Below are positions 1 to 13,886 of a stretch of 64,000 nucleotides of DNA, one piece after another (position 1 is the stretch's first letter; every line of letters begins with the position of its first letter). The notes beneath the pieces are model-generated. The model saw only the letters and a program-made list of their open reading frames with translations, did no database searches and had not been told where the DNA came from. A program made the position numbers and the translations under genes. This DNA comes from Allacma fusca. Taxonomy: Eukaryota > Arthropoda > Collembola > Symphypleona > Sminthuridae. The stretch spans positions 31,420,250 through 31,484,249 of the forward strand of contig OX359249.1 in NCBI GenBank assembly GCA_947179485.1, given 5' to 3'.

Positions 1-3000
1 AAAAATTAAGCATAATAATATGTAATACTATTAACTTCAAAGTGTAGATTCGTGTCGTTTAGACTAAGTGTTTATAAATATTACAGTGTAGGTGAAAAAA
101 ATTGCAACGAGACAAACAATGATATTACGCATTACTAAATGCCTACGTAATACCAAGTGAATCTTTATTACATATGAGTGCATGCTCCATCATTAAAAAA
201 ACTTAAAAATAAGCATAAGTAGCGCTACTTCTTCGAGCATGATAGTGATATACTCACCATTGACAACAGAATCTAAAAATATTTCTTATTAAAAAAATAA
301 CGATTTTCAAAGTCTCGAATCCTTGTACGTATATTATATCTTTTAAGGGATTGTCGGCAACTACATACGTAATATATTATAAGAATCAAATTAATGTGGT
401 AGCCTACATTTATTTATTTCAAGTTCTCATATTTTACCAGTTTTAGTTAGTGTACTTCTCATTAATCACGTTCACTCTTCATCTAACAATAAGTAAGCGT
501 CTAGAAGCGCAAAAGGACTTACTACAGATAATATGTGGTAAATGCAGCTACTTAGGGGAAAGGTAGAGAGGTGGAAGTTGATTGATCAATGATACTTGGC
601 ACGGCAAGTTGAGGTATGAGTTTTAATTTACCAGTTAGTGTCTCAGGAACTTCAATATTTTCAATTCTCATCGTGTAAAAGTATCGATTGTAACAGTAAA
701 TTCTACACGACGTATTTACATACATACATACGTACTGTTTCAGTTGATGGTGGTGTGGAAGCAAGTGTCGATAGTAAAAACATGAGAGGATACCAACACA
801 AAAGGGACTACAAGGGTCTGGGAAAACAAAATACATATTGGCTATCTGTTTGCCTTGGAACTATTTAACTGACATACTTAAATAATGATCTGCTTAGTTT
901 CTCTTATACATACAGCAGGAGAGTCCTAGTTAGAATTAAATTGGAAGGGTACCCTCGGTAGTTGCATTTTAGCAACCTCGTACTCAACCCTTCTTATTAT
1001 ATTAAAGGATTAAAAAAAATTGAGACAGATTAGAGAAGCATTACAATCAACTATCAAGATACATTTGCAGAGTGCACTTATGTACGTAAGTGTATGCATG
1101 GAGAGAATGATTTGAATTTGACTTAAGTCTATATACTCTCAAGGTAAATATATAGGTATATATTTGTAGTAGCTAGGAATCTCAAATTTTGATTTCTGAC
1201 AGCCATTTAAGTTATCCATAGCTGTGTTACGTAAGTGTGAACCCTATTGGTGCTCCCTGCATCACAGACTGTTCATTAAATATTTTGAGTTCTTTTTAGA
1301 GAAGTAGCGACATGAAACAATATAGATAGTAATTTATAAAGCCCAAATATTTTTTGGTTTCTCACGGTCGGAAATGTTCCTGTTAGCATTTTTAATACAA
1401 AATCAGAGAGATGCAGCGATGAAGTGAACTGCCTATGTATTTGTAAGGATTACGAAATTTTATTGTGTGTTTGTTATGATACTGCAAAATTGCAAGTAGG
1501 ACTTTACCTTTTGTGCAAGTTTTTTCATGAAGAAATGAGCGAGGTTGGAGGTACAGGGAGTAGGGAATGCTTTTTTTTTGTTCCATGTTGTCCTACAAAT
1601 TTGTTTTTCATTCGTTGAGTTGAGTCAGTATTTCTAGACTACACAGACTCTTTGAAATAAAGTTTTGCACTGTGAACGTTGAAGTCTCTTGACAGCAAAC
1701 CCTGGGAACTTGATTTTCATGCAAAACCTTACGTTTCCCTTTGCATGATTTCCTCATTCTTAGGTTCTCCGCGTCATTAATTTTCAGAATTGTAAGATAA
1801 AATAGGTAGAAAGAGACGTTAAGTTTTACATAGCAATTTATGCTAATCCTGCTATTCAGGGAAACGTATTCAGGAATTATTTTCAATTCAGAAAGTGAAA
1901 AGCTCACGATCGAAGCTAGAGTCGTTCCCTTTTTCATTAAAATAATATGTGCAGGATTTTTTGACTGGGGAATATTGATTTGTCATTTACACAAATAGTA
2001 TTATTCTCGAAAGTTAAAAATAGTACTGTTGAAAATGGAATGGGAATTATTTTGAACTTGAGTCAGTATTAGAATTTTTTTTAAAGTATTCATGAAACAT
2101 TTTTGCAAAACTTTGTCAGTAAGTACTGTTACATGCGTCAGAAGTAACCTTTGTTTCAGTTGATGCTTGTGGTGCTTGATTAGGGCAGGATACTTTGTGA
2201 TGAGTCCCATATTCCTAGCTGGTTTCTTACTCCACCGCTATATCATATTATATTACAATGTCTACTGATTTGACTGTATGTATAAGAATGAATCGCAAAT
2301 CATTTGGCATTCTTGTAATTTTCCTTTGCAGCGAATAACAAGGCAAACCGATTTAATTCCAACTTAAAATGTAACTTATTGAATTTATAACATTTATATA
2401 ATTAGTAATCGAAGCAATAATAGTTACCAGTGCTCGCACTGCCTCAATTCTACAGAGTCTAATAATAATCAAAAACATGAAAAGATACTCTCAGTAAGTA
2501 GATAATTTTAAAACTAGAGAGAATCAAAATGTAATCATCCCTGAATTCAAGGTACATGCGTACAATTCTATATATTTGTAGATTGCAATAATTATTCACT
2601 ATCACAAGGGGATGGAAACTCCCATTGTGACCCTTTTCTGTATTTGTGTGTGTGTATGCATGGAGATAGTGGTCAGACAAAAAGGATTGTCGACTGAATT
2701 CCTTGGGTTTTATTTCATTCTGATTTTCGGTCAATGTAAGCATAATCGTACATATTAAACAAAACTATGAGCATCGAAAACTAAAGTGATTAGATACTAT
2801 AATGATACTTAATCTAAAAATTTCAGTTAGAAAAAACTTCTATTTAAAAATCTCCGTAGAGTATTAAGTGAAGGTGGGAAGTGGAAAGAATTTGAACAAT
2901 CTGTGAACAGGAGGGAATAATGTCACCGTATCATATACATACAAACTCAAAATCTCGTTAACAGGAATGTATTCTGCTCGGGGAGTGAAACTTTGATAAG

Positions 3001-6000
3001 ACTCGTAACTTCAATCGTAAATATTTCTGTTAAATGCAGTTATCCATGCTTCCTTGAACGGCTGTTTACAAAGTCCGTATTTGAAATTTTGAGGGAATTT
3101 TTTATTAGCACCTTTATTACTGTAACTACCAACGACAGCTGATTTCAAATATGTTGCTCTAGAAGGTCACCCGACAGTACTAATTGCTAGGATTGCTGAC
3201 TCTTGAGAGCATGGCTGTATGGAATTCCCTGCTTCTTCAAGTAGTCCAGAGATTAATACTAATTCCCAAAAATTTAAAATATGGATGAATGGGTGTGTCG
3301 CTGAGAGGAGAAACAGACAAGTCAAACTGGTTAATAACTTTGCCTGAACATGAGCATTATATATTGAAAGCTGATGTTATGCTATACAGTAGTCGATAGT
3401 GAGAGGAATGGGTGTCTGTATACATACATATGTATTTAGTAAATAATACTATTTTGTAACATGCACTGATCGCATTATGAAAATACATACATACATTGTT
3501 ATTGCAAGTATAGTAGTAATTAAGGTAAGGTAGATTTTTTCTAAATAAAAAGGGTTTACTACTACTACAATATACAAACATATATTTAAATTTATAATTA
3601 TTAAATATAGGGGATTTTTTGGAAGAAAATATAACTGATTTTTCAAGAATTTATCTTTTTTGGAAAAAATGATATAAAAAGATAAATTATATGGCAATAG
3701 TTGATCTCATGGATCTCTCGGCTCTTCCAGTTACCTTGACCTTGCCTACGTTTAATACAATTATTAGATTGGTATCTAGGATCTATACAATATACATATT
3801 ATGAAAGGATAAAACGAAGGCAGATTGCATCCTCCACGTTTGTAGCGCAACAGACAATCTCCTGTATTGTTTAGCAAAAAAATAAAGGCACATCAACATC
3901 GGTATTAGAAGGTTATTCGCGTAATCAGAGCCCTACCTTGCGTGCACACATTTATTCACACAGTCATGTACGTTACTGCTGCTTCAAATATATATATATG
4001 TAGAGGGTTACTTATTAATTAAATAGCTACATTTCACCAGTAAAATGTGTAAACATAGCAGCATCTAAAATAATACTCAAATGTACGACGAGAAACTTGA
4101 CTTTTGTGTGCACCAAGTACATACCCTGCTGTTTACTTTGTTGATCTTGAACGTATATTTTATGAACCTTATGTGTGAGAGTACTTTCTACAACAGACTA
4201 CGTGGAAAGCAGGAAGGAAGCAGTTACTTGACTTTTATAGAAACTCTCTCGTGGGTATTCCAATTCTGGAGTTTAATGTCAAACAAGGGAGCAATCATTT
4301 AATTGAGACAGAGCAAATCCATTGAACCCTTTTGACTCCTGGCATGTACTTTAACATGTACTAAAGTTGAACGAACTCCATTATACCTCCTCTCACAATA
4401 CTATTTGTGCCTGTTGTAGTGGAAATGTGTCCTATTGTTGTCAGGTTCAAAGTATACTCACAGGGCTTGGGGATTTGTACATGTGTGAAAGGGGTTTGTC
4501 TCAAGTTAGCCCGTCGTCATTGAAGCAGATAGTCAGATGAGACTCAAGCTAAAAAAACGGGCACGTTATCAAAAGTGTGTTATAACAGTATTATTGAATA
4601 AATACTGAATGTTTACATACTGTTGATCAACTTGCTGCCCCAATGATTGGCATTAGTTAACTGCTGTATAGTTACACACGAAAGGACCGGGATATAAATT
4701 CGTGCTATTACCAGCACACATTAATTTACTCGGATTGAAAATCCACATGAGATTTGTTGCTCTTGTCTTGCCAACTCACACACAATCAGTGGATAAACTC
4801 ACGAGAGAAGCCATTTCTCACACTATGGCTTGAAACACATACGAATGGTAACGTGATGGCACTTTTTAGTCCCACAACAAGAAAAGGCTACACCAATGTC
4901 AATGTGTGGGTTCGAAAGGTGTACTTTGTAACCTTCAATTCTTATACTGTACAATCAAGTGCAAAACATTTTTAAAGGAGTGTAAAGGAATTAAATCTGC
5001 GTGAAGGAATATATTTAGGAGGGATAAAAACAGGATTTTCATTATACATGGATTGCTTGTTCAAAATTAAGCATATAACAAAAATCTTTGAGGAAATTCT
5101 CAGTATTTAAGGTATAATCAATGTGGAAGGAAAGGAATTGGTTTGGAGGGGCTCGTTATGGTACATATAAAGTAGAAGTAAAGTTACAGAAATCAACTTT
5201 GAAGGAGGACAAAAGTATTTCGCAAGGAAACGCTACTTGCAATCAAATGAATTTTACAGCAAAAGAAAACTTGGAAAAGCTAGAATATTTATAACAGTTG
5301 AATGCTAGCGTATCAGTATTGTTGACCCAGATAATTTGAAAAACGGGCAAATCAAGTACACTCTGTAAATCTATATTTTAAAAACCAATATTCTTGGCAT
5401 CAATATAGCTACATACATAACATACATATTCAAAACAAAGTACATGGTAGTCGTTCAGTAAAAACAAATGCTTCTCGATTATTTTTCAAATGCATGAGTA
5501 ACTCACTGAGACATGGCTAATTGACTAGATCCGTTATATCGTGTAGGACCGTCAACTCAAATCATAGTTTTAGAAATAATTATTGAATCAGGATGACAGA
5601 CCTGCTTAAGATTTTAGGACTTGCATGAGGGCTCTGTTCACTACAAACGCAATTTAAAATGAATGATCTGTAATGGTAAGGAAAGATTGCATCACATGAT
5701 GCCTACAATTGGCAGTCAGGAATCGTAGGAGTAATCCATTCGTATTTCATGTATTCATAAAAATGTATTCATTGATAAAAAAAATTTATTGATGAGTGTA
5801 TGGTAACATTTTGGAATTTTAACATTAGCTGCATGCATAATTTCGTTTTACGTACGTAACTGTAACTACATATTCTAATATTGTAATGTTCTTTATTTTT
5901 TGAATAGCTTCCCTATATTTATTAAAAATCATGAAATTTATCACTATGGCTATATACCTATGATTATGTATTGGTATATGCATATATACATTATATACGA

Positions 6001-9000
6001 CGCAAGTGTTGTTGCGGAAATAACATTCTACGTATTCTGTACAATTAATAATTATTACATTACATTAATTACACATATAATTATTACAGTCGAAGTAATT
6101 GTATGGTAGGTTTTTTCACATTAAGTAATTTACAAGTACATGCATTCGTAGTTTAAAAATTATTTAATTTTAGAAATTTTTTGGAGCGAATTACTATTAT
6201 TCTATAAGTTATACTAGTTACATACCATTAGTTTTTATTATTTTTTGGAATTATTTCGATATTATTGTACTGCATTACTGTACTGTTCAAGTATGTACAT
6301 TGCGTAGAGAGACTGTGGTTATACTGCATTGTTTTATCGTTACAATAGTCGGTATTGTTACGAAATTGTAAAATCAATAACAATAATTATTACTACTACT
6401 TGTATTATTATCATTACATGTTGGAACCATTGTTTGAATTTCTTGTGCGGGTATTAGAGAGTACATTAAAGCGTACACGGTACTCCTTTGTAATTAGGTA
6501 TGTGTAAGCAGTTACCGAATTCGTATTTTTAGTGCCCGTGTTGATGGATGCGTTGGTACATTTTCCTGTGGATGTAACAACTTGGAAAAGAATTTCGCAT
6601 GATATACTTGAGTAATATGATTTGAACACGTTTTAGGTAGGAATCTTGATATTACAATTATTGTTAACATTATACTTATTACTGTCTGGTATTATCTTGT
6701 GCGTTTGTTTCAGTTATTACTGTAGTGTGTTTAGCTCATGATTACTCTTAAAAATTACAAGTATCAATTTATGTAATTATGTGCATATACGGTTCAAGTA
6801 TGTGTATTTATGGTTCTACTTGAAGTTTTATTTGAATTAGGGCATTTTACAAGTTGAAGTCGGTGTGGGATCCTACTCGTACTTAAAAAATCCGTAATAA
6901 TTATTGAATATTTTACATGTTGATGTAAACACTAAAACGGATATGATTATGATGATGGTAGCTTTGTAAGTTATCACGTATGTTGTCTGTAAAAATAGTT
7001 GAATTGAATAGATACCTAGAGTTGTGTATGACTGTTCGTTGTTATTATACCTAAATACTTAGTAAGTGTGGTCGTTAATGCCGTAATTGTAAGATAAACG
7101 ATTATTATGATCGTATTGTACATTAAACCGTACCGTAAGTGTTGCATTTTTAGTCATTTTGACTTGAGCTCGAGGGTCTCTGATATGTATAAAAACGGAA
7201 AAAGATGAAAAAACTAAAAAAAATCATACTTATATATCAACAGACTTGTGAGTGTTCCAGGCTCTTCCCTATATTATATATTATCAACATAAAATACTAT
7301 AGTGAAAGAAAATCACCCCAACCCACCGCGAATCCAGAGTGATTGATGGAAATTTTACTATTTAATATAACTAATTATTCATTTCATACTTGAACCCATT
7401 TCGTATGAATGGATAGACATTTCAAGTGTCTAAAATGTTGTCGCCACAAGAGAATCAAAGGAAAGAAAACAAACTGACAGCCTCGCTATCCAATGCACAG
7501 ACCAGGGGAAAATGAGGGTCTGGTGTCTATAATTATACTTCAACTCTTTAGCTCATTTCTGGTTTCGTGAATCATGCGGACTTATGCCACGCAATAGAGC
7601 TGGTGACTGGCTGGGAAATTTAATATTGCCTGATTGCCACTTCGATTTTGACCGTCTGATAAAGTCTTGATATTTGGATGTTTTCACAGGGTTCTACGTT
7701 GTAGAGAAAGCAAGAGAAATTGTCGTGTCAAATGAAAGAAGTCCTACTTGATTAATTAGCAATCTTGAATCCCTCCACTCCTTTGATGGTTCAAGTTCTC
7801 CTTGTCGTGTATATGCTTGGAATTTGCAGAGCATCATTGATAGAATGTTCATAGGATAGCTCTACTGTGAATTAAATTTTGTGTCATTCGTTGTTGATGT
7901 GCCAGTTCGAAGCAACTCCTTCCTAGATATACTAAATAATTAGTGTACTTACTACCTACATACGTACGGCTATATCCTTCCTGAAACCACGGAAGACGAG
8001 TCAGTCACGCGACAAATTTTCTACGGGTAGCAGCCGGTTATATGTAATTGTGTATATGCTGAAACAACCAGTAACCACTGAATTGGCATATTTATGCTTA
8101 GGATTTCCTCCTGTCACTCTTGAAAGTCATATTTTACCTCCTTGTCATATCACAGTAGAGACAGATGGACAGAAAAGTTTGAGGGAGATATAAAATCATC
8201 AAAATTTGTCTGGTTTGGAAACAGAGGAGAAAATTTGCAGTACTAATAGTCGAAGAAATGTTTTTAAAACTCTTCGCTGTTGAAGCGTGAACCTGGTGTA
8301 TGTCCCTTACTTTTGGAGTAGACATTCCTGAGGTTCTAAAGATAAGGGCAATTGACAAACCAAGAAAATACTGTTGTGTTCATGATGGATTCAGGAATGT
8401 TCTTCTGTGTTACAGAAGTTACGACTAATATCCTTTTCAAAGTGTAGCCTTATCTTTAGGGTTATATAATTGAAATTTGCTCTTTCTAATCATACCCATT
8501 GCACGCACCGCTGGGAAAATATGACTTTGCAATATCTTGGAGAAAGTGGTTGTTTCACCTGAAGATCTCGTCCATTTGTCCAAAATTATTTCCATGCAAC
8601 GAAACATCGAATTAATGTCCGGATTTTAGGTGTTCGTCAAATATTATTTCTAATTCATAAAGCAGCTCCTGAAATATAGCGCATCTACCAGTTATAGGGA
8701 AATCTTGTTTGCTTACAACTAATGTAGGTATAAATATATATAGACTAAAAACCCAGGGGCTCTAGAAAGCCTAAATTACATTGATGTAGCTAAAATTTCG
8801 CACGTGTTTCGTATAACTTCAATATTAAGATGAAATTTTCACCAGGTGCCAAAGGGTTAGAATAGAAGCAAAAATTCGTCTTCATCTTCCTCTTAGATAT
8901 TTGTTTACCGTATTAAATCTCCAATGCAACAGTACGAATCGATACTGACATGGAAGGATTCAGATTGTAAAAAAATACGTATGTGATGTTTAAGGAAATT

Positions 9001-11090
9001 TTTAAATGTTTCAAAACTCCTCCGTGAACAATAAAGTGTAGCTTGTTTGCATTTGATTTCGTAACAAGGCATTCACCAGCTCAGCCTGATTGATTAAGAA
9101 AGTTCTGTTGCGGTGGCAAAGTTGTTTTCTTTCCTTTGGAGCCTTTTGTATTTATACGAGAATGGTGACAAACGAACATGAACCTAAGACAAGTACCAAC
9201 TTCTAAACAAAATATAATCATTACCAAATATTTGAAAAATTAAACAACAATAATAATGATAGTAATAATAAAATGCAATTATATTTGTATTTGTCACTCC
9301 TGGTTTCCAGGACGGTGATTATGATGATCCTCTTAATATATATACAGAAATGATCGAGTTATAATCTCCAGCTTTGGGTCTTCTTTTTTGACAAAGGTAG
9401 TTTTTATTACAATACATCTGTGGCTACGACATCAACTATAATATAATGATCATTACATGTTGAGACCGGTCTCAGTCTGGGTCATTGTGAAAATTGGGGA
9501 TACCATCATTTCACTTTGAAAATCGTTGGGATTTTAAATAAACTTTCGTTTTATTTTCCCTGGAAACTTTTAGACCTGAGGGAAGTTCTAAAAGCAAGTA
9601 TTACTAGAAAAAAATATATCTGACCATCTTTTTAAAAAATGAAGGCTGTGCAGGTTTGTAATGTTTAACCAGTAACTTTAAGTCCTTTAGTAAGGTAGAA
9701 AAATTGAATGTAATGTTAATTTTAGTGTAGTAAGTATGTTGCTACCATAGAGTTGGACATTAGAAGACCTCTTTTTAGAGGAAAACGTAGTTTTTGTAGT
9801 TGTAGAAAATCTTTTTCGTGTGTGTACATTGTACTTCTATGTGTTGACTGGATTGTACAGTGGAAAGTAGTTATATTTATATTATTAATGAACTCAGTTT
9901 TTTGCAAGTAGTTTGGCTGGATTACATCTATATTACATACTTACATATACACTCTTGTATATGATACCGAAATATTAGGTAAAAAAGCAATACACATTCT
10001 TGTTTCCTAATCCTTACACACACAAGATGCACACTATATTTTAATAAGTCCTTGTAGAAAATACAAACAAGTGATTTTAAATCTGAAGTGAAACCCACTT
10101 CATTGATTTGGAGACAGAATTATTAATACTGAATTATTAGAACGGCATCCATCCAATCCTCATGACGTATGTTTTTCTACCGTAAATCTGTTTATACACA
10201 AGCAGGACCTTAATACCGAAATTTATTTCTATATCTATCCTGCGTTAAGAGCTTGATTCACGAAAGCAATAATAAGATTTTGTGCACACAATCAAATAGC
10301 ATTTAACAATTTCCACACCTAAAATATCTTTGGTAGTAATGTTTTCCAAGTCAGTACCTTGATTCAGGAGAATTTGTTGGATTTACGAAAAATTCATTTT
10401 AGTTGTGAAAGCAACATTGAGTTGAAACAAATGAAAAACAAAAAGTTATTGAGAGAAGAAATGGATAGGATTATGGATTTATGCCGTTAATGTCCTAACA
10501 AACTTGGTAGAGAATATATTACATTTCTCTAAATCTGAGGTACATCAAAGATCCCGTAAAAACATAGAGTCCTTTACTCATCCGCCAAATACTACTAGCG
10601 CAAACATTTATTGGGTTTATTTCCCACATTTGTAAATGTAGAGTAAATTTGCTACTATTAATTGTGTTTACATAGTTACCTTTTAATTGATACAACCAAA
10701 GTAGGTAAAGAGTAACTACCTATACCTTTATAATCACAGACCCTTTTGTGCAAGTATTAACACTAAAACAATGATTTCTACACATTTTGATGTATCTTGT
10801 CTTGGTGCAGTTTTACTGTATCATTTATACAACTTAATGGTATTTTTTGTTTATTATGTCTCAGTGCTGATAAAAATTCTTGAAATTTTGGTCTGAACTA
10901 ATTCCATGATTGGTATCACCTAATTATGCATTTTCTACCCCGTACTGTATTATTAGCTTTTGTAGATTTTCAAATGTAGTTGATGTGATTCCTGCTTTGG
11001 TAGATTTATTATTATCTTAACTTTGGAATGGGAAAAATAATATGTGTCATCTTTTGCGTGGGGAATCAGTTTTTATGCATGCGCAATGCC
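1..11090. other. AT-rich region without a supported gene
   Basis: I find no recognisable coding exon here. Open frames are short (under about 110 codons), lack paired splice sites or homology, and fit what AT-rich DNA gives by chance. The stretch around 5.9-7.1 kb is especially AT-rich, with many short TTA/TAA runs. Scattered TACATA/TACGTA-type short repeats occur, for example near 717-737 and 3,420-3,495. The right edge is the 3' flank of the minus-strand HSD17B10 gene. Confidence 0.6.
3424..3435. repeat. 12-bp perfect palindrome ATACATATGTAT
   Basis: A perfect 12-bp palindrome. The identical sequence recurs at 19,453-19,464, and its 10-bp core TACATATGTA is at 14,214-14,223. It may be part of a dispersed low-complexity family; no function is assigned. 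Confidence 0.6.
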
Positions 11091-11097
11091 TTATTCA

Positions 11098-11103
11098 TTT
11101 ATT
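11098..11103 (-). terminator. AATAAA poly(A) signal for HSD17B10
   Basis: AATAAA on the minus strand about 158 nt downstream of the HSD17B10 stop codon. It is the nearest canonical hexamer I found and implies a short 3' UTR. Confidence 0.5.
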
Positions 11104-11260
11104 CACTAAAGTATACGTATCATTCATTCAACAGAAAGAGAGAAAACCCATAAAGAAAATCAAATCCCATTTAGAATTGATAAATTGATTTTACTACGTA
11201 CACTAAGCATTTACGTACATAACCAGAACAAGACTGGTTTTGGAAAAAAGACATAAACAT

Positions 11261-13886
11261 TTATGGCTGCATCCTCAGAGCTCCATCTAAACGGATTACT
11301 TCTCCATTAAGTAATGGATTCGATACTATAGATTCGACAAGCATAGCATATTCTTCCGGCTTCCCAAGTCTGTTCGGGCAAGGAACTGTCTGGCTCAAAT
11401 AATTTCGAACCTTCTCGGGTAAAGCCTGCAGTAGTGGTGTGTCAATTAGCCCTGGATAAATCAAAAGTAAGCAGCATCGTATTAGGACCAAACATGACTC
11501 TCCTTTTCAGGTTGATTGGTAAATTGGCTACTCATAATTTTAATATTGATATCACCATTTATTATTAGGTATGTTCTTCTATGCCTATCATACCAAGAGT
11601 TAATACATCTAGCAGTTTTTTAGACTTCGCGAGAAAGAAGCTCACCTGGTGCAATAGCTATTACACGAATTCCTTGTTGAGATAAATCTCTCGCCAGAGG
11701 TAACGTCATCCCTACTATGGCACCTTTGCTTGCAGCATATGCTACTTGGCCGGATTGCCCTTCATAAGCGGCTATACTTGCTGTGTTAATAACAACTCCA
11801 CGAAGGCCATCTGGTCCGGGTTCATTCTTCCCAATTAATCCAACAGCCAGACGGGTCACATTGAAGGTTCCTCCTGCGTTGACCTGAGCGATTCAATAAA
11901 TTTTTATGCGGGTATCTCAAATGACAACCAGAAACTTTTAATGGGTAACTTACATTTAACACTTTGACAAAGTCCTCAAATTTATGCGGTAGATCTTTGT
12001 TGAAATTGTATAACTTAAAAGCAACTCCTATTCCTGCACAGTTAACAGCCACGTCGAGCCTTCCAAATTTTTCCTTAGTAAGCTCCAACGCTTTGACAAC
12101 ATCCTCTTCTTTAGTCACCTAATATTGCAAAAAGAAACCGAAAATTGAATGGAACGTGTAAAAATCAAATATTACGCAACACAGCATATAAGATAGACTA
12201 AGTGAATCCAAATAAGTTAGATCATAGAATTAATCTGAAAAAAATGCACAAATCGCATCATATCTATTATAAGTTACATATAATACTCTTGCTTTGCACA
12301 GCGTCTAAACATGAATAGACCTGGAGGCATCAGTCCTTCTAAATCCCCTCCACTTTTTAGGAATTTACTAAAATTTTCGACGAAATGCATACACCAATCA
12401 TAAAAAACGCAGGAATGTTAACAAATTCGACTTAAACATACGGCATCCAAACAAATTGCCAAAAAATACAACAAACTGTCATTGAACAGAAATAAAGGAA
12501 ATGTCCTCGCACACACAATTACTCTATAACGAGCATATCAAAATGTTCATAAAATCACAATTTCTAGCCCTCCTCTACTTCCTTGAGTGGTTCCGGAAAA
12601 CTTGATAGGAATATCATTCCCAACATCAATATTTTAGAATAACAATGTTAACACTCATTTATCAATGAAACAGTAAAACTGAACTAATTTCAGTCTACTC
12701 ATTGTTCCTCAACAATAACCAAAACCGATACCGTGCACTAACAATCGGTAATCTCTCAATATTTGTAACCTCTAACTCGATTAGCTAATCACACTCGATA
12801 CACACCCTTCAATTATTCCTTCAAATTTGAACCTATTGGAAGAGTCCACAGCAACCAACCCACATAAAATAAAATCCCCTGCAAACACCCAAGCACTCGT
12901 CCAATTTCCTCGAAACTCCCCCACATTTCTACAAAATCATACATATTTTTCGTCTCGAGGACAATAACTGTCTCATCCTCACTTAATAATACAAATACCA
13001 GTGTCACAAACATCCTCACTCAAATTCTCTGAGTAAGTTACTCATTTGTGACACTATTCATACTCACAATCCAAACTCAAAACCCCCAACAACCTCTCAA
13101 CCTACGTTTGCTGGAGCAAATATAGCATCCGGTCCCAATGATTCGGCGAAGCTTTCTCCATCCGAGTTTGGTAGATCTACGATGACAGCCTTTCCTCCTT
13201 GATTTACAAACCTCTGTACTGTAGCTCTTCCCAGTCCGGACGCTCCACCCGTAACTAATCCAACCAGACCCTGCAATCCACGAAATTCATTTTACATTAT
13301 TTATATCTGACAGTCTCATCCATGCAAGAACCATCCATTTCTACAACTGACAACACAATGAACATATTCCCATTTATTAAACATCCCCCTCTCATCCCAA
13401 AAAAAACATATTTAAATCCACCAAATCCAATCTAACCCTCAACTTTGACCTCACCATAGAAATTACCAACATTTCGAAAACACCCCGTCAAAAATTATTT
13501 CAACCCTATTCATAAGTACTGATTTCAAACCCGCACTTCAAAAACACAACACAAATTCCAAAACCAAAATTATTTGAATCCTCACATGTTACATCCAATC
13601 CATTGTCAATCACATCAATTACAATAATAACACCAACATTTCACATAACAGCCCAATTAATTCCAGCCATATAGTTCGAATAATTAATCCCTCCAAAAGC
13701 CCCCGAATCACTTACCCCGAATCAACATCCAGCTCCGTAAGAATCTCAAAACTCAAATTAATTAACATAACGAAAAATACCGGCTTACCCATGACACATA
13801 ACATAACTTTAACAGAACTGACAAAATCCCAAAATTAATTCAAAAGCCCTTCAAAAATCAACTATTCAAAATCTTACCTTCAACAT
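11261..13886 (-). CDS. HSD17B10: 3-hydroxyacyl-CoA dehydrogenase type 2 (17-beta-HSD10)
   Basis: A mitochondrial short-chain dehydrogenase that oxidises 3-hydroxyacyl-CoA in isoleucine and short branched-chain fatty acid breakdown; in other animals it is also a subunit of mitochondrial RNase P. The five coding exons are 13886-13878, 13270-13106, 12118-11954, 11883-11646 and 11451-11261. They sum to 768 nt (255 aa; human 261) and all phases agree. Visible hallmarks are the NAD-binding TGGASGLG at residues 10-17, NCAG at 84-87, Asn115, catalytic Ser149 (INTAS), and Tyr162/Lys166 in YAASK. The C-terminus [15 protein letters not shown] is nearly identical to known orthologues. The first coding exon supplies only Met-Leu-Lys and is followed by GTAAG; fly scully also begins with a similarly short leader. 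The introns are strikingly G-poor on the plus strand. Identity is secure; the ATG is likely but lacks transcript proof. Confidence 0.95.
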
